64,000 nucleotides of DNA, taken from Gnetum montanum. Lineage: Eukaryota > Streptophyta > Gnetopsida > Gnetales > Gnetaceae. Under the pieces are notes generated by a model. The model ran no database searches. It was not told the origin of the DNA and saw only the letters and a program-made list of their open reading frames with translations. The stretch spans positions 109,383-173,382 of the forward strand of contig MNCI01013895.1 of assembly GCA_015680685.1 (NCBI GenBank), in the 5' to 3' direction. A program made the position numbers and the translations under genes. Shown here one piece after another: positions 1 through 10,611 of this stretch. The stretch's first letter is position 1, and each line of letters opens with the position of its first letter.

Positions 1-712
1 GAAAAACTTAACTCGACAAAAATAATTATTGCAATTTTATGATTGGATTGGTAAGGTTTACCCATTTAAAAGGTATCTCACATATGACACCATAGAGTTT
101 ATGACAGTTTCAAAGCTTAGTTTCTTGTAAAAGTTGGAACAGTTTTTGAAAATAGATAGGGGCTTGTAGATTGGAATTTACAAAGACTTATAATTTGAGT
201 TGGAAAAAAGTTATGACAAGCTTGATGTAAAACTATATTACTAAGAATCCATCATCCTAATTGGTCTCCTACCTTGCTTGTTGCAATTTAAAATGTAAGG
301 AAAGAGCTTTTACAATGACAAAGTGACTAGTGCAATTTTGTGACATTTTTGGATTTATCCTATACTAATAGGAACTAAGATTTATCATAATAATTATGTA
401 ATTGTTTTTTGCAAAAAGAGTGGATGTTTTCATAGGTCTTTCTAAACTAAATGTCACTTCAACTAATTTTGCTTTATGTTGCTTTCCAATATTTCTCTAC
501 TCATGTTTTGAGATTTGTCCAAGATGTATAATTTACATTTTCTAAATCACATAATAATTTTAAAGGTGATGACTTGTATCTTTGAGGTTACATATAGGTT
601 ATGATTAGTATTAAAGTTTAGTTTCTTCTAACTTTGTTATGTGATATTCTTTGCACATGCTCAAAACATCTAAGACTCTATTTCTATGGTTTATCACTCA
701 AAGTCTTTACCT

Positions 713-822
713 AATGTCTATATTGTACAAATTATCTTTTCTACTTTATTGAATGTCTATATTGTGTAGGTTATCTCTTCTACTTTATCTAGTATTTATA
801 TTGTGCAAATTATCCCTTCTAA
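713..822. repeat. Three-unit minisatellite (~40 bp unit)
   Basis: Units starting near 713, 752 and 792 share the pattern 'tctatattgt...attatc.cttcta'. The repeat makes a short open frame on the + strand (753-947) look coding, but that frame reflects the repeat and matches nothing I know. Confidence 0.6.
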
Positions 823-1020
823 TAATGTTCAACATCCACCCAAGCATTCCTATGTTTGCTATGCTAATTTGTTGTGGTTCATGTCTCTTTTGTAATGAGA
901 TTTGGCATGGTTTTACATACTACCAAATTGACATTAATCCTTCTTAGTATGGACTTTGTAAAGATATTATAATGGTATTAAGCATTTACTTCATAATTTT
1001 TTAGAATAATAATTAATCAA

Positions 1021-1150
1021 AAGGGGCCACCACTTAGAGTGATGGTAAGGTGCTTCTTTCTCAAGTAATAAGACTTGGGTTCACTCATCTATGACCCTTC
1101 CCAAGATCTCACCTTGGCAAGATGAGCATTGAGCCTCTACTTGATGATCC
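1021..1150 (+). repeat. tRNA-derived SINE-like remnant
   Basis: The segment reads like a tRNA-derived head: an A-box-like 'agtgatggtaagg', then 'ttctcaagt..taagacttgggttc', whose end resembles a pol III B box. Related heads occur at 56458, 57262 and 61345. The shared part is short and diverged, so this is a family suggestion only; a fragment of another element is possible. Confidence 0.35.
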
Positions 1151-2591
1151 TTAATAATAAAACAAAATTTTGTATTATGTAGTCTAACTTTGGGGTGTCA
1201 ATTTAGGTTTGACTTTAGTGGACAATGTTAAATGGAAGTAAAAACTTAGTTTCATATCTATGCTTTTAACAAAGAGAATGCTAAGTGCTTAAGTGAATGC
1301 ATCAATTTTAGAATTCCTTTGTACATAATTTTTAAAATCATAACTAGTGCTATCCATTGAAATTGAACTTGTAACTTGGGTTTTAATGCCATGGCTTTTA
1401 TGACTAAGGTAACACCTAACTAATTATTAATATGACATTCACTTTTTAAATTGGAATATTTTGCTTAAACGTATTTTTATTTTAAGTTTGATTAGCATTA
1501 AAGTATATTTGGAAGGCTTGAAATTTTTAAGTGATTCATAGAGATTTGGTAAAATTAAAGTTCTTACACACATGTTTTATGTTTTATCTATTTGGTGGAT
1601 TCTAATAAACAATAAATCATGAATTAATATTAAACACCTAACATTTGGTATTACTTACATAATCTTAATGTTGGTTCAATTTCAATTCCTTTAATTTATA
1701 ATCAAATTCCTTATATTTCAAATGCTCTAAATTACTAGGGTAACATTAATTTATAAATTTGGTTTTAAGTTTTATGAAAGTTTCATGTTGGCTATATATC
1801 CTAGGGTATATATAGTCATCTATCTTCCATACCCATTAATAAAAACAAAAGAAACTTTGGAATAGGAAATTTTAACTTATTTGGAAATTTCTCATATTCA
1901 TTAAGGTTTATTAATAAAAGTTGGTTGAGATTCATAAAACACCATTTTATAAAACTGGGACCAATAAAAACATACTACACTCATAGAAAAAATAAAGTGC
2001 TTATTTAATTTACCAAATGAAAATTTTTGTTTTGCATTTTATTTAATATGAGGTACTCTTCTAACACTTAAGCTACAATGAAAAAAAAAGTTGTACATCT
2101 AATTTCGTAAAACACTTAAATTATTATGTTCCAATGAAGTATTATGTTGGTTGTTTATCATACACATAAACATAATCAAAGATTTAGATCCAAGAGCATG
2201 CAGTAAGGTCTTACAAATACTAATAAAGTATTACCACCCTTAAATTTAAGGTTATCATCCTTAAATTTAAAGCGGAGAAATTTTATGTGTGAATATGCCT
2301 TTAATGGTAAGAACTGTCAATAGAATTAAAAAACTTGGAAGGTACAATTCCTTAACTTATCTTTAGTGCTCATGGTTGATTCCTAAGTTTAATTCCATTC
2401 TCAAGTGGAAACTTGAGAAAAGTAACCAAATTTGTTTACTAATAAGTATAATATCAAAATGTGAAGAACACCCTATGGACAATATAATGCATAGTATAGA
2501 CTTTAGCACACTAAAGAAATAGGTAATATGCATGCCTAAAAAATATGGATAAGCCTTGGAGGATAATACATACCACAAACTTAATCAATAT

Positions 2592-3442
2592 TGATGAATT
2601 ATGGTTTACCAAGCCCCAATATCGGGTACATGATATCGCGTACATGATATCGTAGCCTAGATACGATATCATATACACGATATCGTGATTCTTGTGTTAG
2701 CCTATAAATATAGCACTCAGGCGCATGGGAGGAGAATATTGTTTAGTTTTAGGAGTTTAAATTATTTTTGTTAGTTTTCAATTCTTTCCCCAACTGCATG
2801 CCCATAGTGTAATACTTGTAATTGTATGGAACCTTTGTTCGAGTGTGACATACTTGGACATGCACACAATCGACAATAAAGATCAAGATTACTCCATCAT
2901 TGCAGCATTCACTTCATTTTTAATTATTTAATTGTTAATTATTTATTTTTTTTCCTAGTTAATATTTATTTTATCATAATTTACTATTCCTATTGCTAAT
3001 GTGAAATGAGTATGACATAATCACGAACATATAAGTGTAACTACGTGGTAACCCAGTAGCATATCAAGTAGTGTTTCGAGTGATGTATGCTTGGCAATTC
3101 CAAAGGTAGTACATGAAGTCCAAATGCATACGGATGATTAAGAATTGATGCTCATCACACTTAGGCTAACATAGATTTTATCTCCTGTTGCTTATTAGCT
3201 TAATCAAGCTATTTTTCATTGTCCTTAAGAGTAGCATAGTAATAGAAACCAGATCATACACCTCACTCTGGACTAAACCATACATGACAAAGCAAATACT
3301 AGTCTAGGTGGGAAGATAGTGAACTACTATCAATGTATAACTATTTAGGTGTCACAATTAGTCTATTCATGGAGTTTGACCAGATCTCGCGTACACACTC
3401 ATATTTGTATGGTTGAGCATAGGGGTGCCTCGCCACTCATCA
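2592..3442 (+). repeat. 5' LTR of element A1
   Basis: The LTR starts TGATGAATT and ends CTCATCA, so its termini are short inverted repeats. It matches the 3' LTR at 39243 and both A3 LTRs at 46425 and 51978 along its length. It contains a GATATC-palindrome cluster, a TATA box (2702-2710) and a polyadenylation-like 'caataaag' near 2872. The tRNA-type primer site follows immediately. The length of about 850 bp agrees with the A3 LTRs (888 and 882 bp). Confidence 0.85.
2618..2712 (+). promoter_or_regulatory. U3 promoter: GATATC-palindrome cluster plus TATA box
   Basis: Five spaced palindromic or near-palindromic ATATC/GATATC units precede 'cctataaatatagc', a good TATA box. The same arrangement recurs in every family A LTR, and a denser version in element B. 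Position just upstream of TATA argues that the palindromes are cis-acting promoter elements, but no binding factor is identified. Confidence 0.6.
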
Positions 3443-3462
3443 TTGGCGCTATTACTAGGGAC
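3443..3462 (+). promoter_or_regulatory. Primer-binding site, tRNA-Asp type
   Basis: Directly after the LTR, TTGGCGCTATTACTAGGGAC resembles the tRNA-Asp-complementary site TGGCGCCGTTGCCGGGGA used by many plant Athila/Tat-type gypsy elements. Differences are mostly C-to-T/G-to-A changes, as expected for methylated decay. The site fixes the 5'-to-3' orientation of the element. Confidence 0.75.
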
Positions 3463-3577
3463 AATGCTAGTTATCTAGATTAGTTATATCATATAAGATC
3501 ACTGTAACAAGGTATTAATGATATATCCTTCAGACAAAAGAAATTAAATTTAATTGAGTTACACACAATTCATGATA

Positions 3578-4248
3578 ATTTCTCTCTCATAGGATAACAA
3601 TATTGCAACATCTAGCAAGGTAATTCATTGGAGAACCAACGTAATTTATGATGAAGAAGAAGTTTGGATTACTCAATATTATGCATTTGTTTCATATGTT
3701 CATGGACACCCCAACAATACTTAAGGACTCTTATCATCCAACTCAGATACCTCTAGTGAGGATAGGACATCCCATAGAACGAGGGGGCTCGTAAGGCCTA
3801 GGACCTTCTCAGTGGGTAGCATGAGCACATCAGGGGATGATTGGGAGACTTACAAAAGTCATGATGAGTCTTCCAGTTCTCTCGCTTCCTCTACTCTTTC
3901 AAAGTTAGGTTGCAACATGGATGACTATTCCTCAAGGGGTCGATGGAGAAATAAAAATTGAACCCATAGGCAAAATCAGGAATGCCAACATGAACAAAGA
4001 CAACATCATCCCAGCTCACAAACTCACAACCTACTTAGTGATAATGAACCGCTACTGGCCAATAAGAGCCTAATGCATATAATAGAGGCCATTCAGATAT
4101 CCCATAGGCATCGTAAGGAAAGCCATCTACCTAGGCTTGATTTAAACAACTTTCCTAAGTTCTCAGGAGGCTATGATTTATATCTACAACATCATTTACA
4201 AGCCTTCCATGATGCTCGTGTATGGAATAACATTGATAATGGGTGGCA
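3578..4248 (+). pseudogene. gag N-terminal part of element A1
   Basis: The frame matches the start of A3 gag, but the initiator ATG of A3 (47447) is ATT here. Downstream runs a Ser/Thr-rich region ('SHDESSSSLAS'), a His/Gln-rich stretch, then the gag core beginning 'LPRLDLNNFPKFSGGYD' and 'QHHLQAFHDA'. It stops abruptly after 'NNIDNGWH', where PLE copy 1 begins. The same gag core continues at 33237. It would encode the nucleocapsid precursor of a retrotransposon particle; it is not functional. Confidence 0.7.
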
Positions 4249-4574
4249 CTAATGACCTTAAGGAGTTTTAGGATTCATGGTTTCAAAAAATTTTGGGTTA
4301 CAAAAAATTTTGTTTTGATCTTGTACGACTAACAGAAGTATGAAGTAGAAAGCAAAGGAGGAAAAAAAGAATAGAAACTAAAGAAGTTCAAATTGACATT
4401 AACCAAGTAAAGCTAAAACACAAAACATTTTCGAGGATTCTCACCCCTCTTCAATATGTCTTAACCTTAGAAAGGCAAAGTCAAGAGCACAAGTGCTAAA
4501 GTGTTGAATTTAAATTGTCCCAGCTTAAGAAATTTAACATTTTGAAACTTATGAAAAATTTAACTAGGCCCCAC

Positions 4575-5830
4575 TTATTCAGACCGAAGTAAAGATGGGA
4601 TAAAGCACTTGAATTTGTTCTTAACGAGGAGTGAACGTAGCTTTCTTAGATTTTTCCAGTAAGTGAGCACATATGGAATGATGTTCTAGAGAGTTAGATC
4701 TTTTTGGCAAAGCTAATCAAGTATGGGGTTTAGGAGGGTTCTCATGTTCAAGGATTTAGTAAAAGTACTGAAATCCAATTTGAAGATGAGAGGGGTTCGT
4801 TTTCTAACATGAAGGTCATTACTTTGTTAAAGTCTAGCCAGAAGTGATCAATTAGAAGCAGTAAGAATAAGGTTGAAACATTTAACCAACAGGTGAGAAG
4901 GATACCCTCGAGCACAAAGTTGTTGAAAGAGTTGCTGTCAAATTTGTTAAATATTTCCAAGACATAATTTTCCGATGAGGTATCTTTTTGAGTTTTGCAA
5001 TGATAAATGCTTTCTTTTGATAGAATGGATGCCATGAGGAGAAAAGGATGTACTAGTATGCATTAAATATTTTTTGATAACACTTGGTAGAAAGGATATC
5101 AGTGTCATCAAAATGAGGATCCTTGAAGAAAGTAACATCCAAAATATTAACTATACAATCAGAAATGGTGGGGGTAATGTTGATTGATAGATAAACATTA
5201 CCATATCGAGAGAGCAGGAGAGAAAGGGAATTTTTAAAGCTAATAGAGATGCCAAATGCATCATCAACGAATCTTTTAAAATACAAAAGATTTTGTGAAT
5301 CAAGAGTACTGAAAACTTGTTTTTCAAGATTGCATGAAAACAAACATACGTAGAAAACGGAAATGTTACTACCCATTACGGTGCCTCTAATCTGTTTAAA
5401 TTATATTTCATTGAGTTCTAAGTAGTGCTCATGAAGCACTAATGAAGCGAGCTCTAAAATGACGTTGCTGTAGAGATCTTGCAAGGGGAATGGGTTTGTA
5501 GAAAAATATGTTCTAACTATATCTTTAAGGGCAGTAATGTCATGATCGGTGGGGATGCTGGGGTAAAGAGATTCTACATTGAATGTAAACAAAAGTACAT
5601 TAACAGGTAGAACTCTTGAATGGAGATCATGGATTAGGGTAGATGAATCTTGAATATGATATGGTTGGGAACAAAGGATGGGAAACAACAAATAATGAAG
5701 AAGGCGAGAGGCGGGTTTAAGCACATAACCTATGTAAGAGAAAATTGGGCGGCCAACCATTATAGGTTTATGAATTTTAGGGATTAAATAAAAATTACAA
5801 GGTTTGGGAGCCTTGAATTGAAGTAATGAA
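4575..5830 (-). pseudogene. Penelope-type reverse transcriptase, no endonuclease
   Basis: Motifs in order on the - strand: FYLIPKIHKPIMVGRPI (near 5815-5755), FNVESLYPSIP (near 5590), a GxxMGSN motif (near 5375), YFKRFVDDAFGI with the catalytic DD (near 5260), ILDVTFFK (near 5130), STKCYQK, SSWHP (near 5020), RGYPSHLL (near 4900) and KNLRKLRSLLVKNKF (near 4640). This order is diagnostic of Penelope-like elements. The frame ends at 4575, only 12 residues past LLVKNKF, so the GIY-YIG endonuclease that normally follows is absent. Frame changes near 5050 and 4900 and several stops show the copy is dead. It would synthesise cDNA primed on a DNA 3' end. Confidence 0.85.
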
Positions 5831-6206
5831 TCCTTAAAAACCTATGAGAAATGGTTGATGATAGAAAAAAATTAACGACGAAGATCATCCCATGGAATAG
5901 AATCCATGCACAAATAAACATCCCAATCAAAGAGTTGCCCAGTTGCTTCTTCAAGATACTATGAGGAATCCAGAATACAAACTCCAAGATTTTTGTTCGC
6001 TGGTTGAATGACAATGTTTGTATCTTTTTGAAGTTTTCAAAATGCTCCAAGAAGATGATGGAAAAGAGGTTGCTCATGGTTGAAATTAATAGAGGAGAGA
6101 GCAACTTTAAGGGAAGCAAGACAATTGCAAATGCAATTTTCAAGCTTGGGATTGAAACTACTAATTGGAGGATCCTAATTATTACATCATCGGAGTTTCA
6201 TTTTAG

Positions 6207-6782
6207 NNNNNNNNNNNNNNNNNNNNNNNNNNNNNNNNNNNNNNNNNNNNNNNNNNNNNNNNNNNNNNNNNNNNNNNNNNNNNNNNNNNNNNNNNNNNNN
6301 NNNNNNNNNNNNNNNNNNNNNNNNNNNNNNNNNNNNNNNNNNNNNNNNNNNNNNNNNNNNNNNNNNNNNNNNNNNNNNNNNNNNNNNNNNNNNNNNNNNN
6401 NNNNNNNNNNNNNNNNNNNNNNNNNNNNNNNNNNNNNNNNNNNNNNNNNNNNNNNNNNNNNNNNNNNNNNNNNNNNNNNNNNNNNNNNNNNNNNNNNNNN
6501 NNNNNNNNNNNNNNNNNNNNNNNNNNNNNNNNNNNNNNNNNNNNNNNNNNNNNNNNNNNNNNNNNNNNNNNNNNNNNNNNNNNNNNNNNNNNNNNNNNNN
6601 NNNNNNNNNNNNNNNNNNNNNNNNNNNNNNNNNNNNNNNNNNNNNNNNNNNNNNNNNNNNNNNNNNNNNNNNNNNNNNNNNNNNNNNNNNNNNNNNNNNN
6701 NNNNNNNNNNNNNNNNNNNNNNNNNNNNNNNNNNNNNNNNNNNNNNNNNNNNNNNNNNNNNNNNNNNNNNNNNNNNNNNNNN
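6207..6782. other. Assembly gap (576 N)
   Basis: Run of unknown bases inside PLE copy 1. By comparison with copies 2 and 4, it hides part of the region upstream of RT. Translations across it are meaningless. Confidence 1.
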
Positions 6783-6812
6783 CTACCGATCTGAGCACCG
6801 TCGTCGATCTAA

Positions 6813-7631
6813 ATTATAGTTTGCTAAGCCCCAATATCGGGTACATGATATCAGGTATGCAATATCGCAACCTATATACGATATCGTGATTCTTGTGTTA
6901 GCCTATAAATATAGCACTCAGGTGCATGGGAGGAGAATATTGTTTAGTTTTAGGAGTTTAGAGTTTTTTTGTTAGTTTTCAATTCTTTCCCCAAGTGCAT
7001 GCCCATAGTGTGATGCTTGTAATTGTATGGAACCTTTGTTCGAGTGTGACATACTTGGACATGCACATAATCAACAATAAAGATCAAGATTACTCCATCA
7101 TTGCAACATTCACTTCATTTTTAATTATTTATTTTTGTTTTTCTAGTTAATATTTCTTTTATCACAATTTACTATTCCTGTTGCTAATGCAAAATGAGTA
7201 TGACATAATCATGAACATTTAAGTGTAACTACGTGGTAACCCAGTAGCATATCAAGTAGTGTTTCAAGTGATGTATGCTTTGCAATCCCAAAGGTAGTAC
7301 ACGAAGTCCAAGATGCATACCAATGATTAAGAATGGATGCTCATCACACTTAGGCTAGCTTAGATTTTATCTCCTATTGCTTATTAGCTTAATCAAGTTA
7401 TTTCTCATTGTCCTCAAGAGTAGCATAGTAGTAGAAACCACATCATACATCTCACTCTAGACTAAACCATACATGACAAAGCAAATACTAGTCTAGGTGG
7501 GAAGATAGTGAACTACTATCAACATATAACTATTTAAGTGCCACAACTAGTCTATTCACGGAATTCGACTGAATCGCACATACACGCTCATATTCGTATG
7601 GTTGAGCATAGGGGTACCTCATCACTCATCA
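6813..7631 (+). repeat. LTR of element A2 (5' end trimmed)
   Basis: Collinear with the A1 LTR, including the ATATC cluster near 6835-6890, the TATA box 'cctataaatatagc' near 6902 and the end CTCATCA. One GATATC unit is missing relative to A1. Confidence 0.8.
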
Positions 7632-7766
7632 TTGGTACTAATACTAGGGACAGTGCTAATTATCTAGATTAGTTATATCATATAAGATAATTGTAACAAG
7701 GTATTAATGATATATCCTTCAAACAAAAGAAATTAAATTTAATTGAGTTACACACAATTCATGACA

Positions 7767-8437
7767 ATGTCTCTCTCATAGGATAACGATAATGCAACAT
7801 CTAGCAAGGTAATTCATTGAAGAACCAATGTAATTTATGATGAAGAAGAAGTTTGGATTACTCAATCTTATGCATTTATTTCATATGTTCATGGACACCC
7901 TAACAATACTCAAGGACTCTTATCATCCAACTCAAACACTTCTAGTAAGGATAGGACATCCCATAGAACGAGGGGGCTCGTAAGGCCTAGGACCTTCTCA
8001 GTGGGTAGCATGAGCACATCAAGGGATGATTGGGAGACTTACAAAAGTCATGATGAGTCTTCCAGTTCTCTCTCTTCCTCTACTCTTTCAACATTAGGTC
8101 GTGACATGGATGACTATTCCTCAAGGGGTCAATGGAGAAATAATAATTGAACCCATAAGCAAAATTAGGAATGCCAACATGAACAAAGACAACATCATCC
8201 CAACTCACAAACTCACAACCTACTTAGTGATGATGAACCCCTACTGGCTAGTAAGAGCCTAATGCATATAATAGAGGCCATTCAGATATCCCATAGGCAT
8301 CGTAAGAAAAGCCATCTACCTAGGCTTGATTTAAATAACTTTCCTAAGTTCTCAGGAGGCTATGATTTATATCCGCAACATCATTTACAAGCCAACCATG
8401 ATGCTCGTGTATGGAATAACATTGATAATGGGTGGCA
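7767..8437 (+). pseudogene. gag N-terminal part of element A2
   Basis: Here the ATG (7767) is preserved in 'acaATGtctctctca', matching the A3 start. The frame has the same Ser-rich, His/Gln-rich and 'LPRLDLNNFPKFSGGYD' segments as A1 with a few stops, and breaks at 'NNIDNGWH'. It is a duplicate of the A1 fragment, not an independent gene. Confidence 0.65.
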
Positions 8438-8890
8438 CTAATGACCATAAGGAGTTTTAGGGTTCATGGTTATAAAAAATTTTGGATTACAAAAATGTTT
8501 TGGTTACAACAAGTTTTGGGTTACAAAAAATTTGGTTTTGATCTTGTGTGGCTAATAGAAGTATGAAGTAGAAAGCAAAGAAGGAAAAAAAGAATACAAA
8601 CTAAAGAAGTTCAAATTGACAATAACTAAGTAAAGCTAAAACACAAAACATTTTTGGGGAATCTCACCCCTTTTCAACATGTGTTAAGCTTAGAAAGGCA
8701 AATTCAAGAGCACAAGTGCAAAAGTGTTGAATTTAAATTGTTCCAACTTAAGAAATTTAAAATTTTGGAACTTATGAAAAATTTAACTAGGCCCCACTCA
8801 TTCAGGCCAAAGTAGAGATGGGACAAAGCACTTGAATTTTTTCTTAATGAGGAGTGAACGTAGCTTTCTTGGATTTCACCAGTAAGCGAG
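8438..8890 (-). mobile_element. Penelope-like element copy 2, 3'-terminal part
   Basis: This holds the last coding residues (NPRKLRSLLIKKKF on the - strand near 8880-8840), the stop and the A-rich 3' end with several 'ggttacaaaaaatttt'-like repeats at 8470-8530. The element continues at 25688; element C has inserted between. The left boundary 'gagttttagggttcatgg' contains one TTTTAGGG, possibly a remnant of a telomeric junction. Confidence 0.8.
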
Positions 8891-10611
8891 TGTACTGACC
8901 TAAATCGTTGGTGTGAGGCTTGAAGGAAAACAGACACTGAAAGATCGTCAGGCAGCCACAACTGACCCTGCCTTCACCCGAGGGCAAGCTGGAAAAGTAA
9001 ACGAAGGTAGAGTGCCTTGGATGCTTTGCATGAAAATCAACCAAGGACTTCCCCGAGCATAGCCTATGGCTGGCGCTGGGGTTATCGTCAATGGTGTAAA
9101 CGGGATGTAAACGGAATGCAAACAGCAACACAAAATGTAAACAGAGCATACTGAATTATAAATAAAGCATAAACAAAGCTATATTGTAAACAAAGCATAA
9201 ACCGAAGTAAATAATGTAAATGGAAGGCAATAATAAAATTGTATTATATTGTTTTAAAAAAAATGTGCACAGGTCAAAGCGTAGTTGCACACATGTGGAT
9301 GGCAAGTCAAACACCTAGCCCCAGGATGATATGACGCAATGATGTGAGGATGTGATGATGGAGGTGAGAAATGCTTGGATGTAAGGAGTTAAGTATGCCA
9401 AGCACCCAAGGATTGCAGGTTCTNCGATGTAAGGAGTTAAGTATGCCAAGCACCCAAGGATTGCAGGTTCTATCCTCTCTCAGAATTGCCAATCTCTCCA
9501 ATTTTTTCCTCCCCAATCTTTTTTACCTCCTAGTTTATATGAATTGATAGGGTATTTATAGGATTGGGCCAGGCTTAGGCACGAAATTCAAGAATGGAAT
9601 CAACGACTGTGAGATGAGAGGAAAGTAGATCTAGCGACATGTGTCCCATGGCTAGTTGGCACAGGTTGGATGTGTGCTAGATAGTTGCATTCTTTGATCA
9701 AGTTCAATGTATCTGTGTTGTTTAGTTGTGCACGAGTTGGATGTGTGTTGGATAGCTGCATTCTTTGACTAGGTTCAATGTATCTATGTTGGATAGTTGT
9801 GCACAAGTTGGATGTGCGTTGGCAAGCTACATTCTTGACCAGGTACATTGCATTTTAAAATTTATGGGTTATTCAACCCCATGAAAGTACATTTAATTTA
9901 GACCATGAGGGCTTGACATGCCCACAAATGAGAATTTATAATGAAATGTACAACAAGAGAAATTTGACTGCCCAGCGTGACTTGCAGTGTGACCTACAAT
10001 GTGACCTCCAAAACTTACGATTTTGAGCTGAAATTTGGAATTTCTTAAGGTTAGGACCCATAGTTATCAATAGTGGACCCTGAGGACGACTTACACCCTT
10101 GAAATCAAGTCATTTTGGCTCAGTTTTGGGGCTCTAAAAGATGGTGACGCTGATCCTTACGCTGTGCAACGTCTGAAAAAGTAACCCCAGCGTCACCAAG
10201 TCAAAATGGCATATTTGAAGCCCAAATCTTGATTTTCTAGAGGCTGGGAGCTGTTGGGGACCTTGGTGAAGGTCATGGGGATCCTTATGCTTGATTTCAG
10301 CCTGTTTTGACTCAATTTCGGGGCTCCAAAAGTTGGTGATGCTGATCCTTATGCTGTGCAGCGTCTGAAAAAGTAACCAAAGTGTACTTAGCCAAAACCA
10401 AACATTTTGAACCTAAAAATTTTGATTCTAGATGCTAGAAGTTGGTGTAGTCTCTTGTGGACCTCGAGGGGACCTTGCCTGTTGAATCATGGGTCATCGA
10501 GGGCTATTTCGGAGGCCTCCAAGTTTGTTCATGCTATAATCATGTTGGGCAGCAGCATGACTTAGCTTGATTCTTGTCTAAAAGTGTTAGGCCAAAATTA
10601 GTGGTCTTTCA
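8891..10611 (-). repeat. 3' LTR of element C
   Basis: Plus-strand ends are TGTACTGACC...GGTCTTTCA. It is about 1.7 kb and matches the split right LTR. Internal tandem repeats occur at 9650-9845 (~80 bp unit, more copies than in the right LTR) and 10085-10390 (~180 bp unit with 'tgctgatccttacgctgtgcaacgtctgaaaaag'-like blocks). On the - strand the element enters this LTR through the purine tract CAAAGAGAGGCCAA (10612-10625). Confidence 0.8.
9378..9471. other. Unmerged contig-end duplication around a single N
   Basis: The 46 bases before the N at 9424 are repeated directly after it. The other LTR of the same element (near 24565-24615) has the segment once. This is an assembly join, not biology. 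Confidence 0.9.

Larger units (their letters stand above)
1..2591. other. Intergenic DNA, no gene seen
   Basis: AT-rich sequence with short, unrelated open frames on both strands and no protein family I recognise. It holds a small minisatellite and a SINE-like remnant, listed separately. The stretch ends where the family A LTR begins with TGATGAATT. No promoter, RNA gene or conserved frame could be supported. Confidence 0.6.
4249..6815 (-). mobile_element. Penelope-like element, copy 1
   Basis: The element lies on the - strand. Its 3' end is the A-rich 'gttacaaaaaatttt' repeat near 4280-4320, its RT region is 4575-5830, and its upstream part reaches the assembly gap (6207-6782). About 30 bp survives right of the gap ('gatctgagcaccg') and matches upstream PLE sequence at 31447, so the copy is 5'-truncated where family A fragment A2 begins. 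The left junction with gag is repeated almost exactly at copy 2 (8438). Confidence 0.8.
6813..8437 (+). mobile_element. Element A2: second left half of family A
   Basis: A near-complete LTR missing its first ~9 bases (to 7631), a primer site (7632-7651, TTGGTACTAATACTAGGGAC) and the start of gag. It ends at exactly the same gag position as A1 (after 'gataatgggtggca') and enters PLE sequence through the same ~45-bp linker. The shared breakpoint implies that A-left plus PLE was duplicated as one block rather than formed twice. Confidence 0.75.

Noticed and set aside
4249-4640. GIY-YIG endonuclease downstream of the PLE RT
   Set aside because: All frames of the ~300 bp after the last RT motif were read; the ORF stops after 12 residues and only A/T-rich 3' UTR follows.
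4575-6206. LINE or group II intron reverse transcriptase
   Set aside because: The motif order PKIHKP/GRPI, DDAFGI, SSWHP, RGYP and LRSLLV is Penelope-type; there is no YxDD box, no apurinic endonuclease and no maturase domain.
6004-6819. 271-codon frame and its opposite-strand partner at 6187-6798
   Set aside because: Most of both frames is the run of N; they are gap artefacts.
9600-9848. Repetitive 82-codon - strand frame
   Set aside because: It is a by-product of the ~80-bp LTR tandem repeat of element C.
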